The position numbers and the translations under genes are program-made. Positions 17,007 through 26,738 of a stretch of DNA of 64,000 bases are shown here, one piece after another. Positions within the stretch are counted from its first letter, which is position 1. Each line of letters begins with the position of its first letter. The DNA comes from Salinimicrobium sp035607535 (GTDB taxonomy: Bacteria; Bacteroidota; Bacteroidia; Flavobacteriales; Flavobacteriaceae). The stretch covers positions 1 through 64,000 of the forward strand of contig NZ_JAYDZX010000004.1 in the NCBI RefSeq assembly GCF_035607535.1. The letters run 5' to 3'. Under the pieces are notes generated by a model, which was not told where the DNA came from, did no database searches, and saw only the letters and a list, made by a program, of their open reading frames with translations.

Positions 17007-17029
17007 CCTTCTAAAATGCCCTTTTTTGG
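17007..17029. repeat. near-palindrome family, degenerate copy
   Basis: CCTTCTAAAATGCCCTTTTT plus TGG lies 12 bp upstream of the yraN-type start, between it and the next minus-strand gene. It keeps the CCTTC flank and the TAAAATG arm but the right arm is altered. Function unknown. Confidence 0.45.
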
Positions 17030-17066
17030 CCATCTGTTGCAGTGTTGCTCACCTGCTTTCTATACT

Positions 17067-17654
17067 TTAGGAGTCGGTTTCATTCTGAAGGATTATGGCT
17101 CTAACTTTTAGGTCGAGATTGATTATATCCTCGGGGTCTGCTTCTATGATCTGGTCGCCGTAAAAACTTTTGGGAGGTGCGGCTACGGGTGCAAGGAACA
17201 CCCTAATATTGGAATCTTTCATTTTTCCATCTTTCCAATCTACGGCACCACTGTAGTCCCAGCCAAAGCCGTAAAAATCAAAAGGTCCTTCATTGATCCT
17301 TTCAAGATCTGTATAAGGGGTTCCAACTTCGATGCCTTCTCCGGTTCTCCAGCGGCCCTCATTTTCTACATAGATCTGGTGTGGTTTGTTTTGAGTCTTG
17401 TCGTCCCAAATGATAAGCAGCTCATCATCTGTATTAGGATATAAGATACTATAAGCCCGCTCCACAGTTCCCTCTTCAAAAAGGTCAATTCCTTCAGAGA
17501 TTTCTGCTTCAGGATAGATCTTTTGTAAATTGTTCCTGCTGATCACTTTCGCCAGATTCTCCATCTGGAATTTTTCCGCAGAATCTGAAGTTATTTTTCG
17601 GCTTTTACAACCCGAAGCCAGAACTATGAGGGCAAGGATCAATAATTTTCTCAT
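17067..17654 (-). CDS. putative lipoprotein of unknown function
   Basis: A 195-residue protein with an N-terminal hydrophobic segment ending in the lipobox 'LASGC' (Cys16), so it is probably a lipid-anchored periplasmic or outer-membrane protein. The mature part has several aromatic, beta-prone stretches ('ELLIIWDD', 'FYGFGWDYSGAVDWKDGK') and no cysteines. No known domain is recognised. It stands alone, divergent from metG with 112 bp between the starts. Confidence 0.75.
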   Translation of the reverse strand: MRKLLILALIVLASGCKSRKITSDSAEKFQMENLAKVISRNNLQKIYPEAEISEGIDLFEEGTVERAYSILYPNTDDELLIIWDDKTQNKPHQIYVENEGRWRTGEGIEVGTPYTDLERINEGPFDFYGFGWDYSGAVDWKDGKMKDSNIRVFLAPVAAPPKSFYGDQIIEADPEDIINLDLKVRAIILQNETDS

Positions 17655-17766
17655 GCTTAGTTTTTTACTAAAATGCAGAACATTTGCCGCACCCGCACTG
17701 CCTTTTACTAAAATTTAACGTGTAATCGCCAGTACTTGCTTAACTTTACAGCCTTTAATTTTTCAC

Positions 17767-19881
17767 ATGAATTCACCAAAAAGATATACAATTACAGCGG
17801 CTCTTCCATATACAAACGGGCCTATACATATTGGCCATTTGGCAGGAGTTTACGTACCTTCAGATATTTATGCACGTTTCCAGAGAATGCAGGGAAAGGA
17901 TGTGGCCTTCGTGTGCGGGAGCGATGAGCATGGAGTGCCAATTACCATCAAAGCAAAAAAGGAAGGAGTTTCTCCCCAGGATGTGGTGGATAAGTACCAC
18001 AAGATCATCAAAAAGAGCTTTGAAGACTTCGGAATTTCTTTTGATAATTATTCCCGGACTTCAGCTAAAATACACCATAAAACTGCTTCAGAATTTTTCA
18101 GAAAACTCTACGAAGAGGGAAAATTCACAGAAGAAACTACGCAGCAGTTATACGACGAACAAGCAGAACAATTTTTGGCTGACAGATTTGTAGTTGGTAC
18201 CTGTCCAAAATGTGGCTACGAAGAAAGCTACGGCGATCAATGTGAAAAATGCGGAACCAGTCATAATGCTACAGACCTTATAAATCCAAAATCAGCTATC
18301 TCAGGTTCCAAACCTGTTCTAAAAGAAACGCGGCATTGGTTCTTACCTTTAGATCAATATGAAGGTTGGCTAAAGGAATGGATCCTGGAAGGTCATAAAA
18401 AGGACTGGAAGCCCAACGTCTACGGGCAGGTAAAATCCTGGATCGATGATGGATTGCGACCAAGAGCGGTGACAAGAGATCTTGATTGGGGAATTCCTGT
18501 GCCTGTGGAAGGAGCCGAAGGAAAGGTCCTCTACGTTTGGTTCGATGCGCCTATTGGGTACATCTCTTCAACAAAAGAATGGGCAGAAAAGACCGGGAGA
18601 GACTGGGAACCTTACTGGAAAAGTGATGACACCAAACTGGTACATTTCATAGGTAAGGACAATATCGTTTTCCACTGTGTGATCTTCCCCGCTATGCTTA
18701 AAGCTGAAGGAAGTTTTGTACTTCCCGAAAATGTGCCTGCAAATGAATTTTTGAACCTCGAGGGTAATAAGCTTTCAACCTCGAAGAACTGGGCAGTTTG
18801 GCTGCATGAATATCTTGAGGAGTTTCCTAATCAACAGGACGTATTGAGGTATGCTTTGACTGCAAATGCACCCGAGACAAAGGACAACGACTTTACCTGG
18901 AAGGACTTCCAGGCGAGAAATAATAATGAGCTGGTTGCCATTTTTGGGAACTTTATCAACCGGGTGGTGGTGCTTACGAATAAGTACTACGATGGAATTG
19001 TCCCTAAGCCGGGTGATCTCTCTGAAGTTGATGAACAAACTTTAGCCGAGCTTAAAGCTTATCCTGCAGTTATAGCAAGTTCAATTGAGCGTTACAGATT
19101 CAGGGAAGCCCAGGCAGAATTGATGAATGTAGCCCGTCTCGGAAATAAATATCTGGCAGATGAAGAGCCTTGGAAGCTCATAAAAACCGACGAAGAACGG
19201 GTGAAGACCATAATGTATGTAGCCCTGCAAATTTCTGCAGCTCTTGCCAGTCTAAGCGAGCCTTTCCTGCCATTTACCTCTCAAAAATTAAAAGCCATTC
19301 TTGATTACGGCCGCTCAACTTCCGAAGCACTCATCAACGCCAGCGGAGTGGTTTTTGGTGAAAATGAAGAAGAAAGCGAATGGGATCAAATTAGCTCCGG
19401 AAACGAATTTTTAGAACCCGGACATGCGATTGGAAAAGCAGAACTACTTTTTTCTAAAATAGAAGACGACCAAATTCAGAAACAATTGGAAAAACTTGAA
19501 GCTACAAAGGCGGCAAACATAGCCGACAACAAAAAAGCCGAACCACAAAAGGAAATTGCAACTTTTGAAGACTTTTCAAAAATGGATCTCCGCGTGGGTA
19601 CTATAGTAGAAGCTGAAAAAATGCCTAAGGCCAATAAGCTCCTGGTGCTAAAAGTAGACACAGGTATCGACGTGCGCACTATTGTTTCAGGAATCGCCCA
19701 AAGCTTTAAGCCTGAAGAAATTGTGGGGAAAAAAGTGACCGTACTTATAAATTTAGCTCCGAGGAAACTACGAGGAGTAGAAAGTGAGGGCATGATCCTC
19801 ATGACCGAGAACAAAGAAGGAAAACTGGTCTTTGTTAATCCCGATGAAGACGGGGTAAAGGAGGGGACGGTGATTTCTTAG
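17767..19881 (+). CDS. metG: methionyl-tRNA synthetase
   Basis: A 704-residue class I synthetase that charges tRNA-Met. 'PYTNGPIHIGHLAG' carries the HIGH motif; a zinc knuckle C-P-K-C-G...C-E-K-C (about residues 145-162) and the KMSKS-equivalent 'KLSTSKN' (about 333-339) follow. The C-terminal ~105 residues ('FSKMDLRVGTIVEAEKMPKA...') form a tRNA-binding EMAP-II-like dimerisation domain. The M-to-L and K-to-T changes in KMSKS are common in this family. The first methionine lies shortly after a TAACTTTA box (17741-17748) close to the -7 consensus. Single gene, complete. Confidence 0.97.
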   Translation: MNSPKRYTITAALPYTNGPIHIGHLAGVYVPSDIYARFQRMQGKDVAFVCGSDEHGVPITIKAKKEGVSPQDVVDKYHKIIKKSFEDFGISFDNYSRTSAKIHHKTASEFFRKLYEEGKFTEETTQQLYDEQAEQFLADRFVVGTCPKCGYEESYGDQCEKCGTSHNATDLINPKSAISGSKPVLKETRHWFLPLDQYEGWLKEWILEGHKKDWKPNVYGQVKSWIDDGLRPRAVTRDLDWGIPVPVEGAEGKVLYVWFDAPIGYISSTKEWAEKTGRDWEPYWKSDDTKLVHFIGKDNIVFHCVIFPAMLKAEGSFVLPENVPANEFLNLEGNKLSTSKNWAVWLHEYLEEFPNQQDVLRYALTANAPETKDNDFTWKDFQARNNNELVAIFGNFINRVVVLTNKYYDGIVPKPGDLSEVDEQTLAELKAYPAVIASSIERYRFREAQAELMNVARLGNKYLADEEPWKLIKTDEERVKTIMYVALQISAALASLSEPFLPFTSQKLKAILDYGRSTSEALINASGVVFGENEEESEWDQISSGNEFLEPGHAIGKAELLFSKIEDDQIQKQLEKLEATKAANIADNKKAEPQKEIATFEDFSKMDLRVGTIVEAEKMPKANKLLVLKVDTGIDVRTIVSGIAQSFKPEEIVGKKVTVLINLAPRKLRGVESEGMILMTENKEGKLVFVNPDEDGVKEGTVIS

Positions 19882-19944
19882 GTCTTTAGTAGCCTGATCT
19901 AAACGAAAAACGAAAGGCTCGACCTGTCTTCAAGCTTGTCTCCC

Positions 19945-19958
19945 CGAGCGGAGTCGAG
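19945..19958. repeat. inverted repeat left of GIY-YIG gene
   Basis: CGAGCGGAGTCGAG is the exact reverse complement of 20322-20335; the pair brackets the short GIY-YIG gene. The surrounding GTCGAGGGGTCTC and GGCTCGACCTG belong to a dispersed Bacteroidota repeat type. Confidence 0.8.
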
Positions 19959-19993
19959 GGGTCTCTTGCGAAGACGACAGTTAATTTGAAACG

Positions 19994-20314
19994 ATGAAAT
20001 TATATTACGTCTACATCCTGGAGTGTTCGGATAAATTACTTTACACCGGAATCACAAATTATATTTCCAGAAGATTAGAAGAGCACAATTTAGGATTAAA
20101 TAAAGACAGCTTTACTTTTAAAAGAAGACCTGTAGAGGTTATTTTTCATCAGGAGTTCAGAGAAATTAATCAGGCAATCTGGTTTGAAAAGAAATTAAAG
20201 AAGTGGAGTGCCCAAAAGAAGAGGGCTTTGGCTAGTGAGGATGAAATACTCCTAAAGCTGCTGGCGGAGTGCAGAAATGAGTGTCATTCTGGGAACAATG
20301 GTAATAGCAATTAA
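19994..20314 (+). CDS. short GIY-YIG nuclease-domain protein (UPF0213-like)
   Basis: A 106-residue protein consisting of little more than one GIY-YIG domain: 'YYVYILECSDKLLYTGIT' is the GIY...YIG pair, followed by the conserved arginine in 'ISRRLEEHN' and the helix 'INQAIWFEKKLKKWSAQKK' with the catalytic-type glutamate. The fold cleaves DNA in known members, but the role of these stand-alone proteins is unclear. The last ~15 residues ('CRNECHSGNNGNSN') read into low-complexity repeat DNA. The gene lies between perfect 14-bp inverted repeats (19945-19958, 20322-20335), a RAYT-like arrangement. Confidence 0.85.
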   Translation: MKLYYVYILECSDKLLYTGITNYISRRLEEHNLGLNKDSFTFKRRPVEVIFHQEFREINQAIWFEKKLKKWSAQKKRALASEDEILLKLLAECRNECHSGNNGNSN

Positions 20315-20321
20315 ATGAGGT

Positions 20322-20335
20322 CTCGACTCCGCTCG
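20322..20335. repeat. inverted repeat right of GIY-YIG gene
   Basis: CTCGACTCCGCTCG, within GAGGTCTCGACTCCGCTCG and ACCTGACA. Perfect inverse of 19945-19958. The flank, inverted, reads GTCAGGTCGAGC, which resembles GTCAGTTCGAGC at 6327 inside the helicase gene, so the repeat family also occurs there. Confidence 0.8.
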
Positions 20336-20378
20336 ACCTGACAATTGAGCGCGGTAGTCTTAGCTCAACCTGAAAGAT

Positions 20379-21281
20379 ATGCTTAAAATCGCTTTCCATC
20401 CAATCTATGTTCTGCCTTTGCCAAAAGGTCACCGCTTCCCTATGGAAAAATACGAGCTGGTGCCACAGCAACTGTTGCACGAAGGCACCTGCACGCAGAA
20501 TAATTTTTTCGAACCTGAATTCCCCGATGAAGGCGATGTGCTAGCTGTACATGAAAAAGATTATGTAGAAGCTTTGAAGAACCAGACCCTGAGCTACAGA
20601 GAAGCCAGAAAGATAGGTTTACCACTGTCTGAACGGCTGGTAGAGCGGGAATTTATCATTGCTTCAGGAACTATTAAGGCTGCCGAATTTGCACTAAAAA
20701 ATGGTATAGCCATGAATATTGCAGGCGGCACTCATCATGCCTATACAAATCAAGGAGAGGGATTTTGCATGTTCAACGATCAGGCGGTGGCGGCGAGATG
20801 GCTGCTGAAGAACAAGCTGGCCCAAAAGATCCTTATTGTAGATCTGGATGTGCACCAGGGGAATGGTACGGCAGAGATTTTTGAAGATGATGATGCTGTT
20901 TTTACTTTTTCCATGCATGGAAAAAACAATTACCCCTTTAAAAAGGAAAAAAGTGATCTGGATATTGAACTGGAAAATGGGACCGGGGATGAAGAATACC
21001 TCAAGATCCTCAAGGAAACTTTGCCGAGACTTATTGAGGAACAAAGGCCTGACCTTATTTTCTATTTGAGCGGCGTGGATATCCTGAAGACCGATAAACT
21101 TGGAAAACTCGGCTGTACGGTTGCGGGCTGTAAGGAGCGGGACCGTTATGTGTTGCAAACCTGCCATGATCTCAACATCCCTGTAGAGGTAAGTATGGGT
21201 GGTGGATATTCGCCCCACATTAAAGACATAGTGGAAGCCCATGCCAACACCTTTCGTTTGGCGCAGGAGATATTTTTTTGA
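20379..21281 (+). CDS. histone-deacetylase-family (acetylpolyamine/AcuC-like) hydrolase
   Basis: A 300-residue zinc amidohydrolase of the arginase/deacetylase superfamily. The active-site pair H119-H120 in 'GGTHHAY', zinc ligands D157 and H159 in 'DLDVHQGNGT', D234 in 'LSGVDILK', and the catalytic-side 'GGGYS' (about 275) are all present, so it is probably active. Bacterial members deacetylate acetyl-CoA synthetase-type lysines, polyamines or small molecules; the substrate here cannot be told. It follows the repeat-bracketed GIY-YIG gene and converges on the giant LRR gene across a terminator hairpin. Confidence 0.92.
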   Translation: MLKIAFHPIYVLPLPKGHRFPMEKYELVPQQLLHEGTCTQNNFFEPEFPDEGDVLAVHEKDYVEALKNQTLSYREARKIGLPLSERLVEREFIIASGTIKAAEFALKNGIAMNIAGGTHHAYTNQGEGFCMFNDQAVAARWLLKNKLAQKILIVDLDVHQGNGTAEIFEDDDAVFTFSMHGKNNYPFKKEKSDLDIELENGTGDEEYLKILKETLPRLIEEQRPDLIFYLSGVDILKTDKLGKLGCTVAGCKERDRYVLQTCHDLNIPVEVSMGGGYSPHIKDIVEAHANTFRLAQEIFF

Positions 21282-21341
21282 GTTTCAAGCAAAACCTGTT
21301 TGTTTCCAGCTCTGTTATTAGAAAAGAATTTAGGTCACAAT

Positions 21342-21374
21342 AAAAAAGAGGTTGCTCCCGGCAACCTCTCCAAA
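21342..21374. terminator. bidirectional terminator
   Basis: GAGGTTGC (21348-21355) pairs with GCAACCTC (21361-21368) around a 5-base loop, with A-rich sequence on the left serving the minus strand; the right side is only weakly T-rich. It lies between the convergent hydrolase (ends 21281) and LRR gene (ends 21390). Confidence 0.75.
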
Positions 21375-21389
21375 ACATTCTGATTATCA

Positions 21390-24300
21390 TTAATTCCTAA
21401 TAATAAATGCTGTTTCTGTTTGGCCGTCAATCGAAACACTTAAAATATATTGACCAATAGAAGTCAGTATAGTGCCAATATTATTACTCACTAATTCATT
21501 TCCAAGCGGGAAAAAATCAACCCCAGGGAATGACTTTGCTCCCTGAAAAACCTCTACCCGAACATTGCTCAGATATACAGGTTTTGAAAAGGAAAGCCTC
21601 ATATAATTAGAAAATGGATTAGGATATACAGTAACCACCAGATTCCCTTTAAATTTTAGAGAGGTTGGATTACTTGCGCTGTCAATAACCTGAACAGTAG
21701 TTACCGAGCTAGAGTGATTTTCTGAACCATCTGTCACAGTAAAGATCACCTCATACTCTCCCGGGAAACTGAAGGTTGACTGATCAACAGAGTATTGAAG
21801 AACACTGCAATTATCACTGGAACCATCATTAATATCAGCAGGATTTAAATTTACTGAAGCAGCTCCCGCAAGGTCTAATGTAAAGCTGCGTAAAGAGGAA
21901 GCTGATGGTGCGATCTCATCTTTCAATGTAACTGTTGCATTAGCTGAACCGATATTGCCAGATTCATCCTCAACTGAAAGTTCCACTGTATTTTCACCAA
22001 GGTTGCCACAGTCAAAATCAGAAATATCCAGATTAAAGATCAAGTCTTTTTGTTGAGTCATATTATCTGAAGATCCATCATCTATATCTGAAGGAGAAAT
22101 ACTGGCAAGGCCATATCTATCCAGGTAAACGGTGACATCTTTGGTATTGACTATTGGTGCTTCACAATCACCGCTGTTGGTATACCTGGCAGTGAGGTCG
22201 ATGCTCCAGTCTTCTATGGTAGTTGATTCGTCATCTACCCCAATACAATTCAAGAATGGATTGTTGGTTGCATCCATAAAAGTGATAGCTGAGTTATTTC
22301 CATTTCTCAGGTCAAGGCTGGTTAATACATTTTCACTTACGTTTACACTTCTAAGTTTATACAGATCGCTTAGATCAAGAGAGGTGAATTGATTACCAGA
22401 AAGATCCAGGGCTTCAAGGTTCGTTAGGTCCACCAGGTCAAGTTGGTTTAACATATTATTGGCTGCATTTAACTCAACCAATAATTTTGGATTGCTAATA
22501 ACCAATGCTGCAAGAAGGTTTTCACTTAGGTTTAAAGCGATTAGATCAGTGTTTTCTGCCAGATCTATCTCATTTAGAAGGTTGTGTGAAAAGTCAAGGG
22601 ATTCCAGGTTAACAAATCCCTCAATTCCTGTTGCATTTGTAATAGATTTGCCACTAACATTCAAAGAGTTTACCTCCTCGGCTTCAGATAGGAGAATATT
22701 TCCAGTTAAAGCACCATTTTCTCCATTGGTATCAATCCCAAGGTCAATAAGTGCCTGCTCAAAATTAGGATCAGGTATTAGGATAACTTCTGGGGCCTGT
22801 TTGCAGTTAAGGCTAAAAATTACTCCCAGATCTACTTCCCAGGTTTCATAAGGTAAGGACGTATCCGTTGGATCATCTACTGATATACAGGTTAGCAAAT
22901 TGCCGGTTGCCTTAAGTTTCTCTAGAGCAACATTATTTCCGTTTCGTAGGTCCAGCTCTTCCATTCCATTATTCATGACCTGCAGTTCAGTCAGTTGAGC
23001 ATTACCTGTCAAGCCCAGTTTAGTAATAATATTATTATTCAAAAACAGGTGCTGCAGGTTGAGATTATTATTTCCATTGAAATTACTCAAGCTGTTATCG
23101 TTCAATAGTAACCACTCAAGGTTGGGGTAGGTTGCACCATTGAAATTGCTCAATCCCGTGCCGGAAAGATTCAGGGAGGTTAAAGTTGGGTTCCCGTTCG
23201 CACCGGTTAAAAGTGTCATGTTCGGATTAAACTGCGCATCCACTCTATCAATTACAGAAAGCAAAGTGATATCCAGTTCAGAAAGCTGATTATGCTGAGC
23301 ACTCACCCATTTAAGAGCTGTGTTTGCCGAGAGATCTAAACTCGTAAGCTCATTTTCTGCAATGAATAGTTTCCAAAGATTCGCATTCGCTGAAAGATCA
23401 ATAGAACTGATTCCTGTAGAATGAACGAAAAGCTCTTCCAATAAAGGATTACCGGAAACATCAATTCCTGATGTCATATTATTCCTCATGACTCCAAATC
23501 GTTTGAGATTTGGGAGCATGGAAATATCAACGGAATTCAACTGGTTATCATTTAGAAACAATTCCTCTAGTTGGGTGTTTTTCGAAAGATCTATATCAGT
23601 TAATAGTCCGAAACCTACCTGAAGGTTGGTGAGATTGCCAAAGGCCTCTATACCCGTTAGGTTGGTGATTTTTTCAGCAATTGTTAGCCTGGCATCCGCA
23701 AAAGAATTTGTATTACCATTAGGCAGTTCAGGAAAGTTCAAATTAAGACTTGTTATATTTTTAACATCCTCTCTTAGAACTGAAGTATTGACCACTCCAT
23801 CACTATCAATTCCAAGATCAATCAGTGCCTGCTCGAAATTAGTATCGGGAATCTTAACAAAATCGCCACAATCTTCACTGAAGTTTTTTCCCGAATTCAG
23901 CATGGCTTGGGAAACAACAGGATCTGCATTTATACAGGTTAAATTTGGTGCATTAGTGACATTAAAATATGTGACTAGAGAATTATTTCCGTTTCGCATG
24001 TCTAAGTGCTTAATATTGCTATTATATCCTGTAGATAAACTTATAATTGGATTATTAGATAAATCAAGAACTTCTATCTGTGTAAATTGAGTTTGCAAAT
24101 TTTCAAGAGAGGTTAATTTAGAAACGTCGACTTTGGTTAGAGGATTTTGACCTAAATTTAGCCAAGTCACTTTGGTGTTTTCTTTCAAGTCTATAGAGGA
24201 CAAGTCATTTACTCCTAATTGCAATACATCCATGTGAATGTTACTGGTCAAATCTATGGATGTAAGTTTATTTCCACTCAAGTTTAATCTTGTTAATTTG

Positions 24301-26738
24301 ACATGAGGAGTGAGATCAATTGAAGTTAATTGGTTCCATGAGCCAGTTAAATTAGTGAGATTAGGAGTACCGCTCAAATCGATTTCTGCTAAATTATTTT
24401 GTGAAAAAGTTAACCAGGTCAGCGTTTCTGTTGCCGGTAAGATTAATGTCTCGATCCGGTTAATAGGACAGTGTAAATTCCGTAAAGAGGTATTGGCAGA
24501 AACATCTAATTCGGTTAGTTCGTTGGAATGGCATGTTAAATAAGTCAAATTTATAAAGGCCTCTATTCCGGTCAAATCCTGGATTTTACTACCTACATTA
24601 GGTAAGTGTGCATTACTATCTGCATTTGAAACATCCAGGGAACTTACAGCTTCAGCATCCCTCCTTAAAATGCGATGATTGACTATACCATCGCTATCAA
24701 TACCCAGATCAATGAGCGCCTGCTCGAAGTTGTTATCAGGAATAAAAACGACATCTTTTAAGAGCTTATAGGTCCAAAATCCATCTCCCCAATTTAATGA
24801 GACGTTCATGACATTGCCATTTTCAGAAAAGGAAACATTGTATGTAATTGATTCCGGAACAGGCACATTTGGTAAAATACCAGCATTTACGGCACTTGAA
24901 ATACCCAAAAAGGAACCTTTTCCGTTCAATGTGATTGTTCCATTTATTGGATCGTATTCGTAACTGGCAGGTATGGATCCATCATGGGGAGGAACTGGTT
25001 CGCCACAAACATGGGTTTCAACACCTTGAAAAGGTTCGAGTATTGTTTCATCCCCCTGCACATTACTAAAAGTTCCATCTTCAGAAAAGACATACAAATC
25101 ATCCATATAACATGCTCTTCTTAAAATTTCACCCTCGTCCTTCTCCAGGTACCACCAGTCATCGGAGCCGGGGGTGGAACCTACTTTTAACGCTCCCGCT
25201 TCAGGAGCTATGATCCATTTACCGGCAATTGATGTTGAACAATCTTCGCTAAAGGTCTTATAAGGTAGATTCATCTGGTCTGAGATCTCAGCATCCGATC
25301 TTATACAATTAAGCTTAGGTGTATTATATGCTTCAAAATATGTTACGTTGAGATTATTCCCATTTCTAAGAGTAACGTATTCTAAAGGAGTATTTGATAG
25401 ACCATAAACCTCAAGGTTTGGATTATTATCTAGATTCAAAACGGAAATTGGATTCCCATTACACCAGAAGACTTCCAGAGCCAGATTATTAGAAACATCA
25501 ATTTCTGAAATGTTATTTAACCCAAATCCTAAGACCCTGAGTGACAAATTTTGGCTAACATCTAATTCAACCAGTTGGTTACTGCCGCATTCCAGAACTG
25601 TTAAATCCGAATTATTTACAAGGTCCAGCTCCTGAATTTGATTGCCTTGAATAAATAAAACTGATAGTAAGGGATTATTACTAATGTCTAATTCGGTCAA
25701 TTGATTCCCTGTACCATGTAATTCAGTCAATTGTGTATTATTAAAAAGCTTTAATTTCTGAATCTGATTTTTTCTACAATCCAACACTGAAAGCGAAGTA
25801 AAAGCTTCAATTCCTGTCAGGTTGCTAATTTTTTCGTTGACAGTAGGCAAGGCCGGATTGTTTATGGGATCTGAAATATGTAGTTCGGTTACCCCTACAA
25901 CCTGGCTTCTTTTAATGCGATGGTTTAAAGTTCCATCACTATCTCTTCCCAGATCAATAAGTGCCCGCTCGAAATTATTGTCCGGAACAAAAACCGCATC
26001 TTTGATTAAAGTAAAGGTCCAAAAAGTGCCCGGAGTAGATTCAATCATTAAGACCATTCTATTTCCGTCTTCCGACAGAGAAATGTCATAAGTTATTGAT
26101 TCTGGTACTGAAGCCGGATCTTCAAGCTCACTGCCATTCACTACTTTGGGCAATCCCAAAAATGCCCCTTTTCCATTCAGAGTAATAGTTCCGTCTACGG
26201 CATCGTATTCATAACTGGCAGGAATGGAGCCATCGTGTGGAAAAACTGGTTCGCCACATTGTAATTCAGACACACCTTGAAAAACTGAAAGGTAAGTTTC
26301 AGGACCAAGAATGTTTTTAAAAGAGCCATCCTCTCCAAACTCATACACATCATCGAAATAACATATTCTTTCGAAAAGAGTTTCTTCAGTTACTTTCCAC
26401 CATATATCCGATCCTGGTTCTGGTCCAACTTTTAACGCTCCAGCTTCGGGAGCAATGATCCATTTACCGGCTATTGAAACAAAAAAATCCCCCTCGAGTT
26501 GACCGCTATCCATACCAAAGTAGATAGGGGCCTGTCCAAAAATAGGATTTGAGATATAATCAATGGCAGTAAGGTTAACCGAAGTAATACTTTCATTAAG
26601 TGACATTTCGATTTTCCTATCAAGATTAGGAGCGACCTTAACCAACCGGTCATTAAGAAATGTTTTTGCATTAAGACCTTGAATGGAAATTAGCAAAGCA
26701 CCAAATAATGTTAAAAGAGAGGAGTTGAAAGATTTCAT
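21390..26738 (-). CDS. giant leucine-rich-repeat surface protein with T9SS sorting tail
   Basis: A 1782-residue secreted protein. Signal peptide about 1-24. Two ~165-residue copies of a module beginning 'SIAGKWIIAPEAGALKVG' (about 89-250 and 503-663). Four LRR blocks (from about 249, 663, 956 and 1316), each opened by '[N/P]NFE.ALIDLG.D[ST][DN]G' and built of ~21-residue 'L..LDLS.N.LT.LD' repeats of BspA/internalin style. Two HYR-like immunoglobulin-type repeats (about 1524-1680, 'DINDGSSDNCS') follow. The end carries 'TVYPNPFSNYMRLSF' and a ~85-residue domain typical of type A type IX secretion sorting signals. Such proteins are displayed on or released from the outer membrane and bind proteins or glycans; the ligand is unknown. 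The module duplications suggest ongoing expansion. Divergent from a PAS-LuxR regulator pair. Confidence 0.93.
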   Translation of the reverse strand: MKSFNSSLLTLFGALLISIQGLNAKTFLNDRLVKVAPNLDRKIEMSLNESITSVNLTAIDYISNPIFGQAPIYFGMDSGQLEGDFFVSIAGKWIIAPEAGALKVGPEPGSDIWWKVTEETLFERICYFDDVYEFGEDGSFKNILGPETYLSVFQGVSELQCGEPVFPHDGSIPASYEYDAVDGTITLNGKGAFLGLPKVVNGSELEDPASVPESITYDISLSEDGNRMVLMIESTPGTFWTFTLIKDAVFVPDNNFERALIDLGRDSDGTLNHRIKRSQVVGVTELHISDPINNPALPTVNEKISNLTGIEAFTSLSVLDCRKNQIQKLKLFNNTQLTELHGTGNQLTELDISNNPLLSVLFIQGNQIQELDLVNNSDLTVLECGSNQLVELDVSQNLSLRVLGFGLNNISEIDVSNNLALEVFWCNGNPISVLNLDNNPNLEVYGLSNTPLEYVTLRNGNNLNVTYFEAYNTPKLNCIRSDAEISDQMNLPYKTFSEDCSTSIAGKWIIAPEAGALKVGSTPGSDDWWYLEKDEGEILRRACYMDDLYVFSEDGTFSNVQGDETILEPFQGVETHVCGEPVPPHDGSIPASYEYDPINGTITLNGKGSFLGISSAVNAGILPNVPVPESITYNVSFSENGNVMNVSLNWGDGFWTYKLLKDVVFIPDNNFEQALIDLGIDSDGIVNHRILRRDAEAVSSLDVSNADSNAHLPNVGSKIQDLTGIEAFINLTYLTCHSNELTELDVSANTSLRNLHCPINRIETLILPATETLTWLTFSQNNLAEIDLSGTPNLTNLTGSWNQLTSIDLTPHVKLTRLNLSGNKLTSIDLTSNIHMDVLQLGVNDLSSIDLKENTKVTWLNLGQNPLTKVDVSKLTSLENLQTQFTQIEVLDLSNNPIISLSTGYNSNIKHLDMRNGNNSLVTYFNVTNAPNLTCINADPVVSQAMLNSGKNFSEDCGDFVKIPDTNFEQALIDLGIDSDGVVNTSVLREDVKNITSLNLNFPELPNGNTNSFADARLTIAEKITNLTGIEAFGNLTNLQVGFGLLTDIDLSKNTQLEELFLNDNQLNSVDISMLPNLKRFGVMRNNMTSGIDVSGNPLLEELFVHSTGISSIDLSANANLWKLFIAENELTSLDLSANTALKWVSAQHNQLSELDITLLSVIDRVDAQFNPNMTLLTGANGNPTLTSLNLSGTGLSNFNGATYPNLEWLLLNDNSLSNFNGNNNLNLQHLFLNNNIITKLGLTGNAQLTELQVMNNGMEELDLRNGNNVALEKLKATGNLLTCISVDDPTDTSLPYETWEVDLGVIFSLNCKQAPEVILIPDPNFEQALIDLGIDTNGENGALTGNILLSEAEEVNSLNVSGKSITNATGIEGFVNLESLDFSHNLLNEIDLAENTDLIALNLSENLLAALVISNPKLLVELNAANNMLNQLDLVDLTNLEALDLSGNQFTSLDLSDLYKLRSVNVSENVLTSLDLRNGNNSAITFMDATNNPFLNCIGVDDESTTIEDWSIDLTARYTNSGDCEAPIVNTKDVTVYLDRYGLASISPSDIDDGSSDNMTQQKDLIFNLDISDFDCGNLGENTVELSVEDESGNIGSANATVTLKDEIAPSASSLRSFTLDLAGAASVNLNPADINDGSSDNCSVLQYSVDQSTFSFPGEYEVIFTVTDGSENHSSSVTTVQVIDSASNPTSLKFKGNLVVTVYPNPFSNYMRLSFSKPVYLSNVRVEVFQGAKSFPGVDFFPLGNELVSNNIGTILTSIGQYILSVSIDGQTETAFIIRN

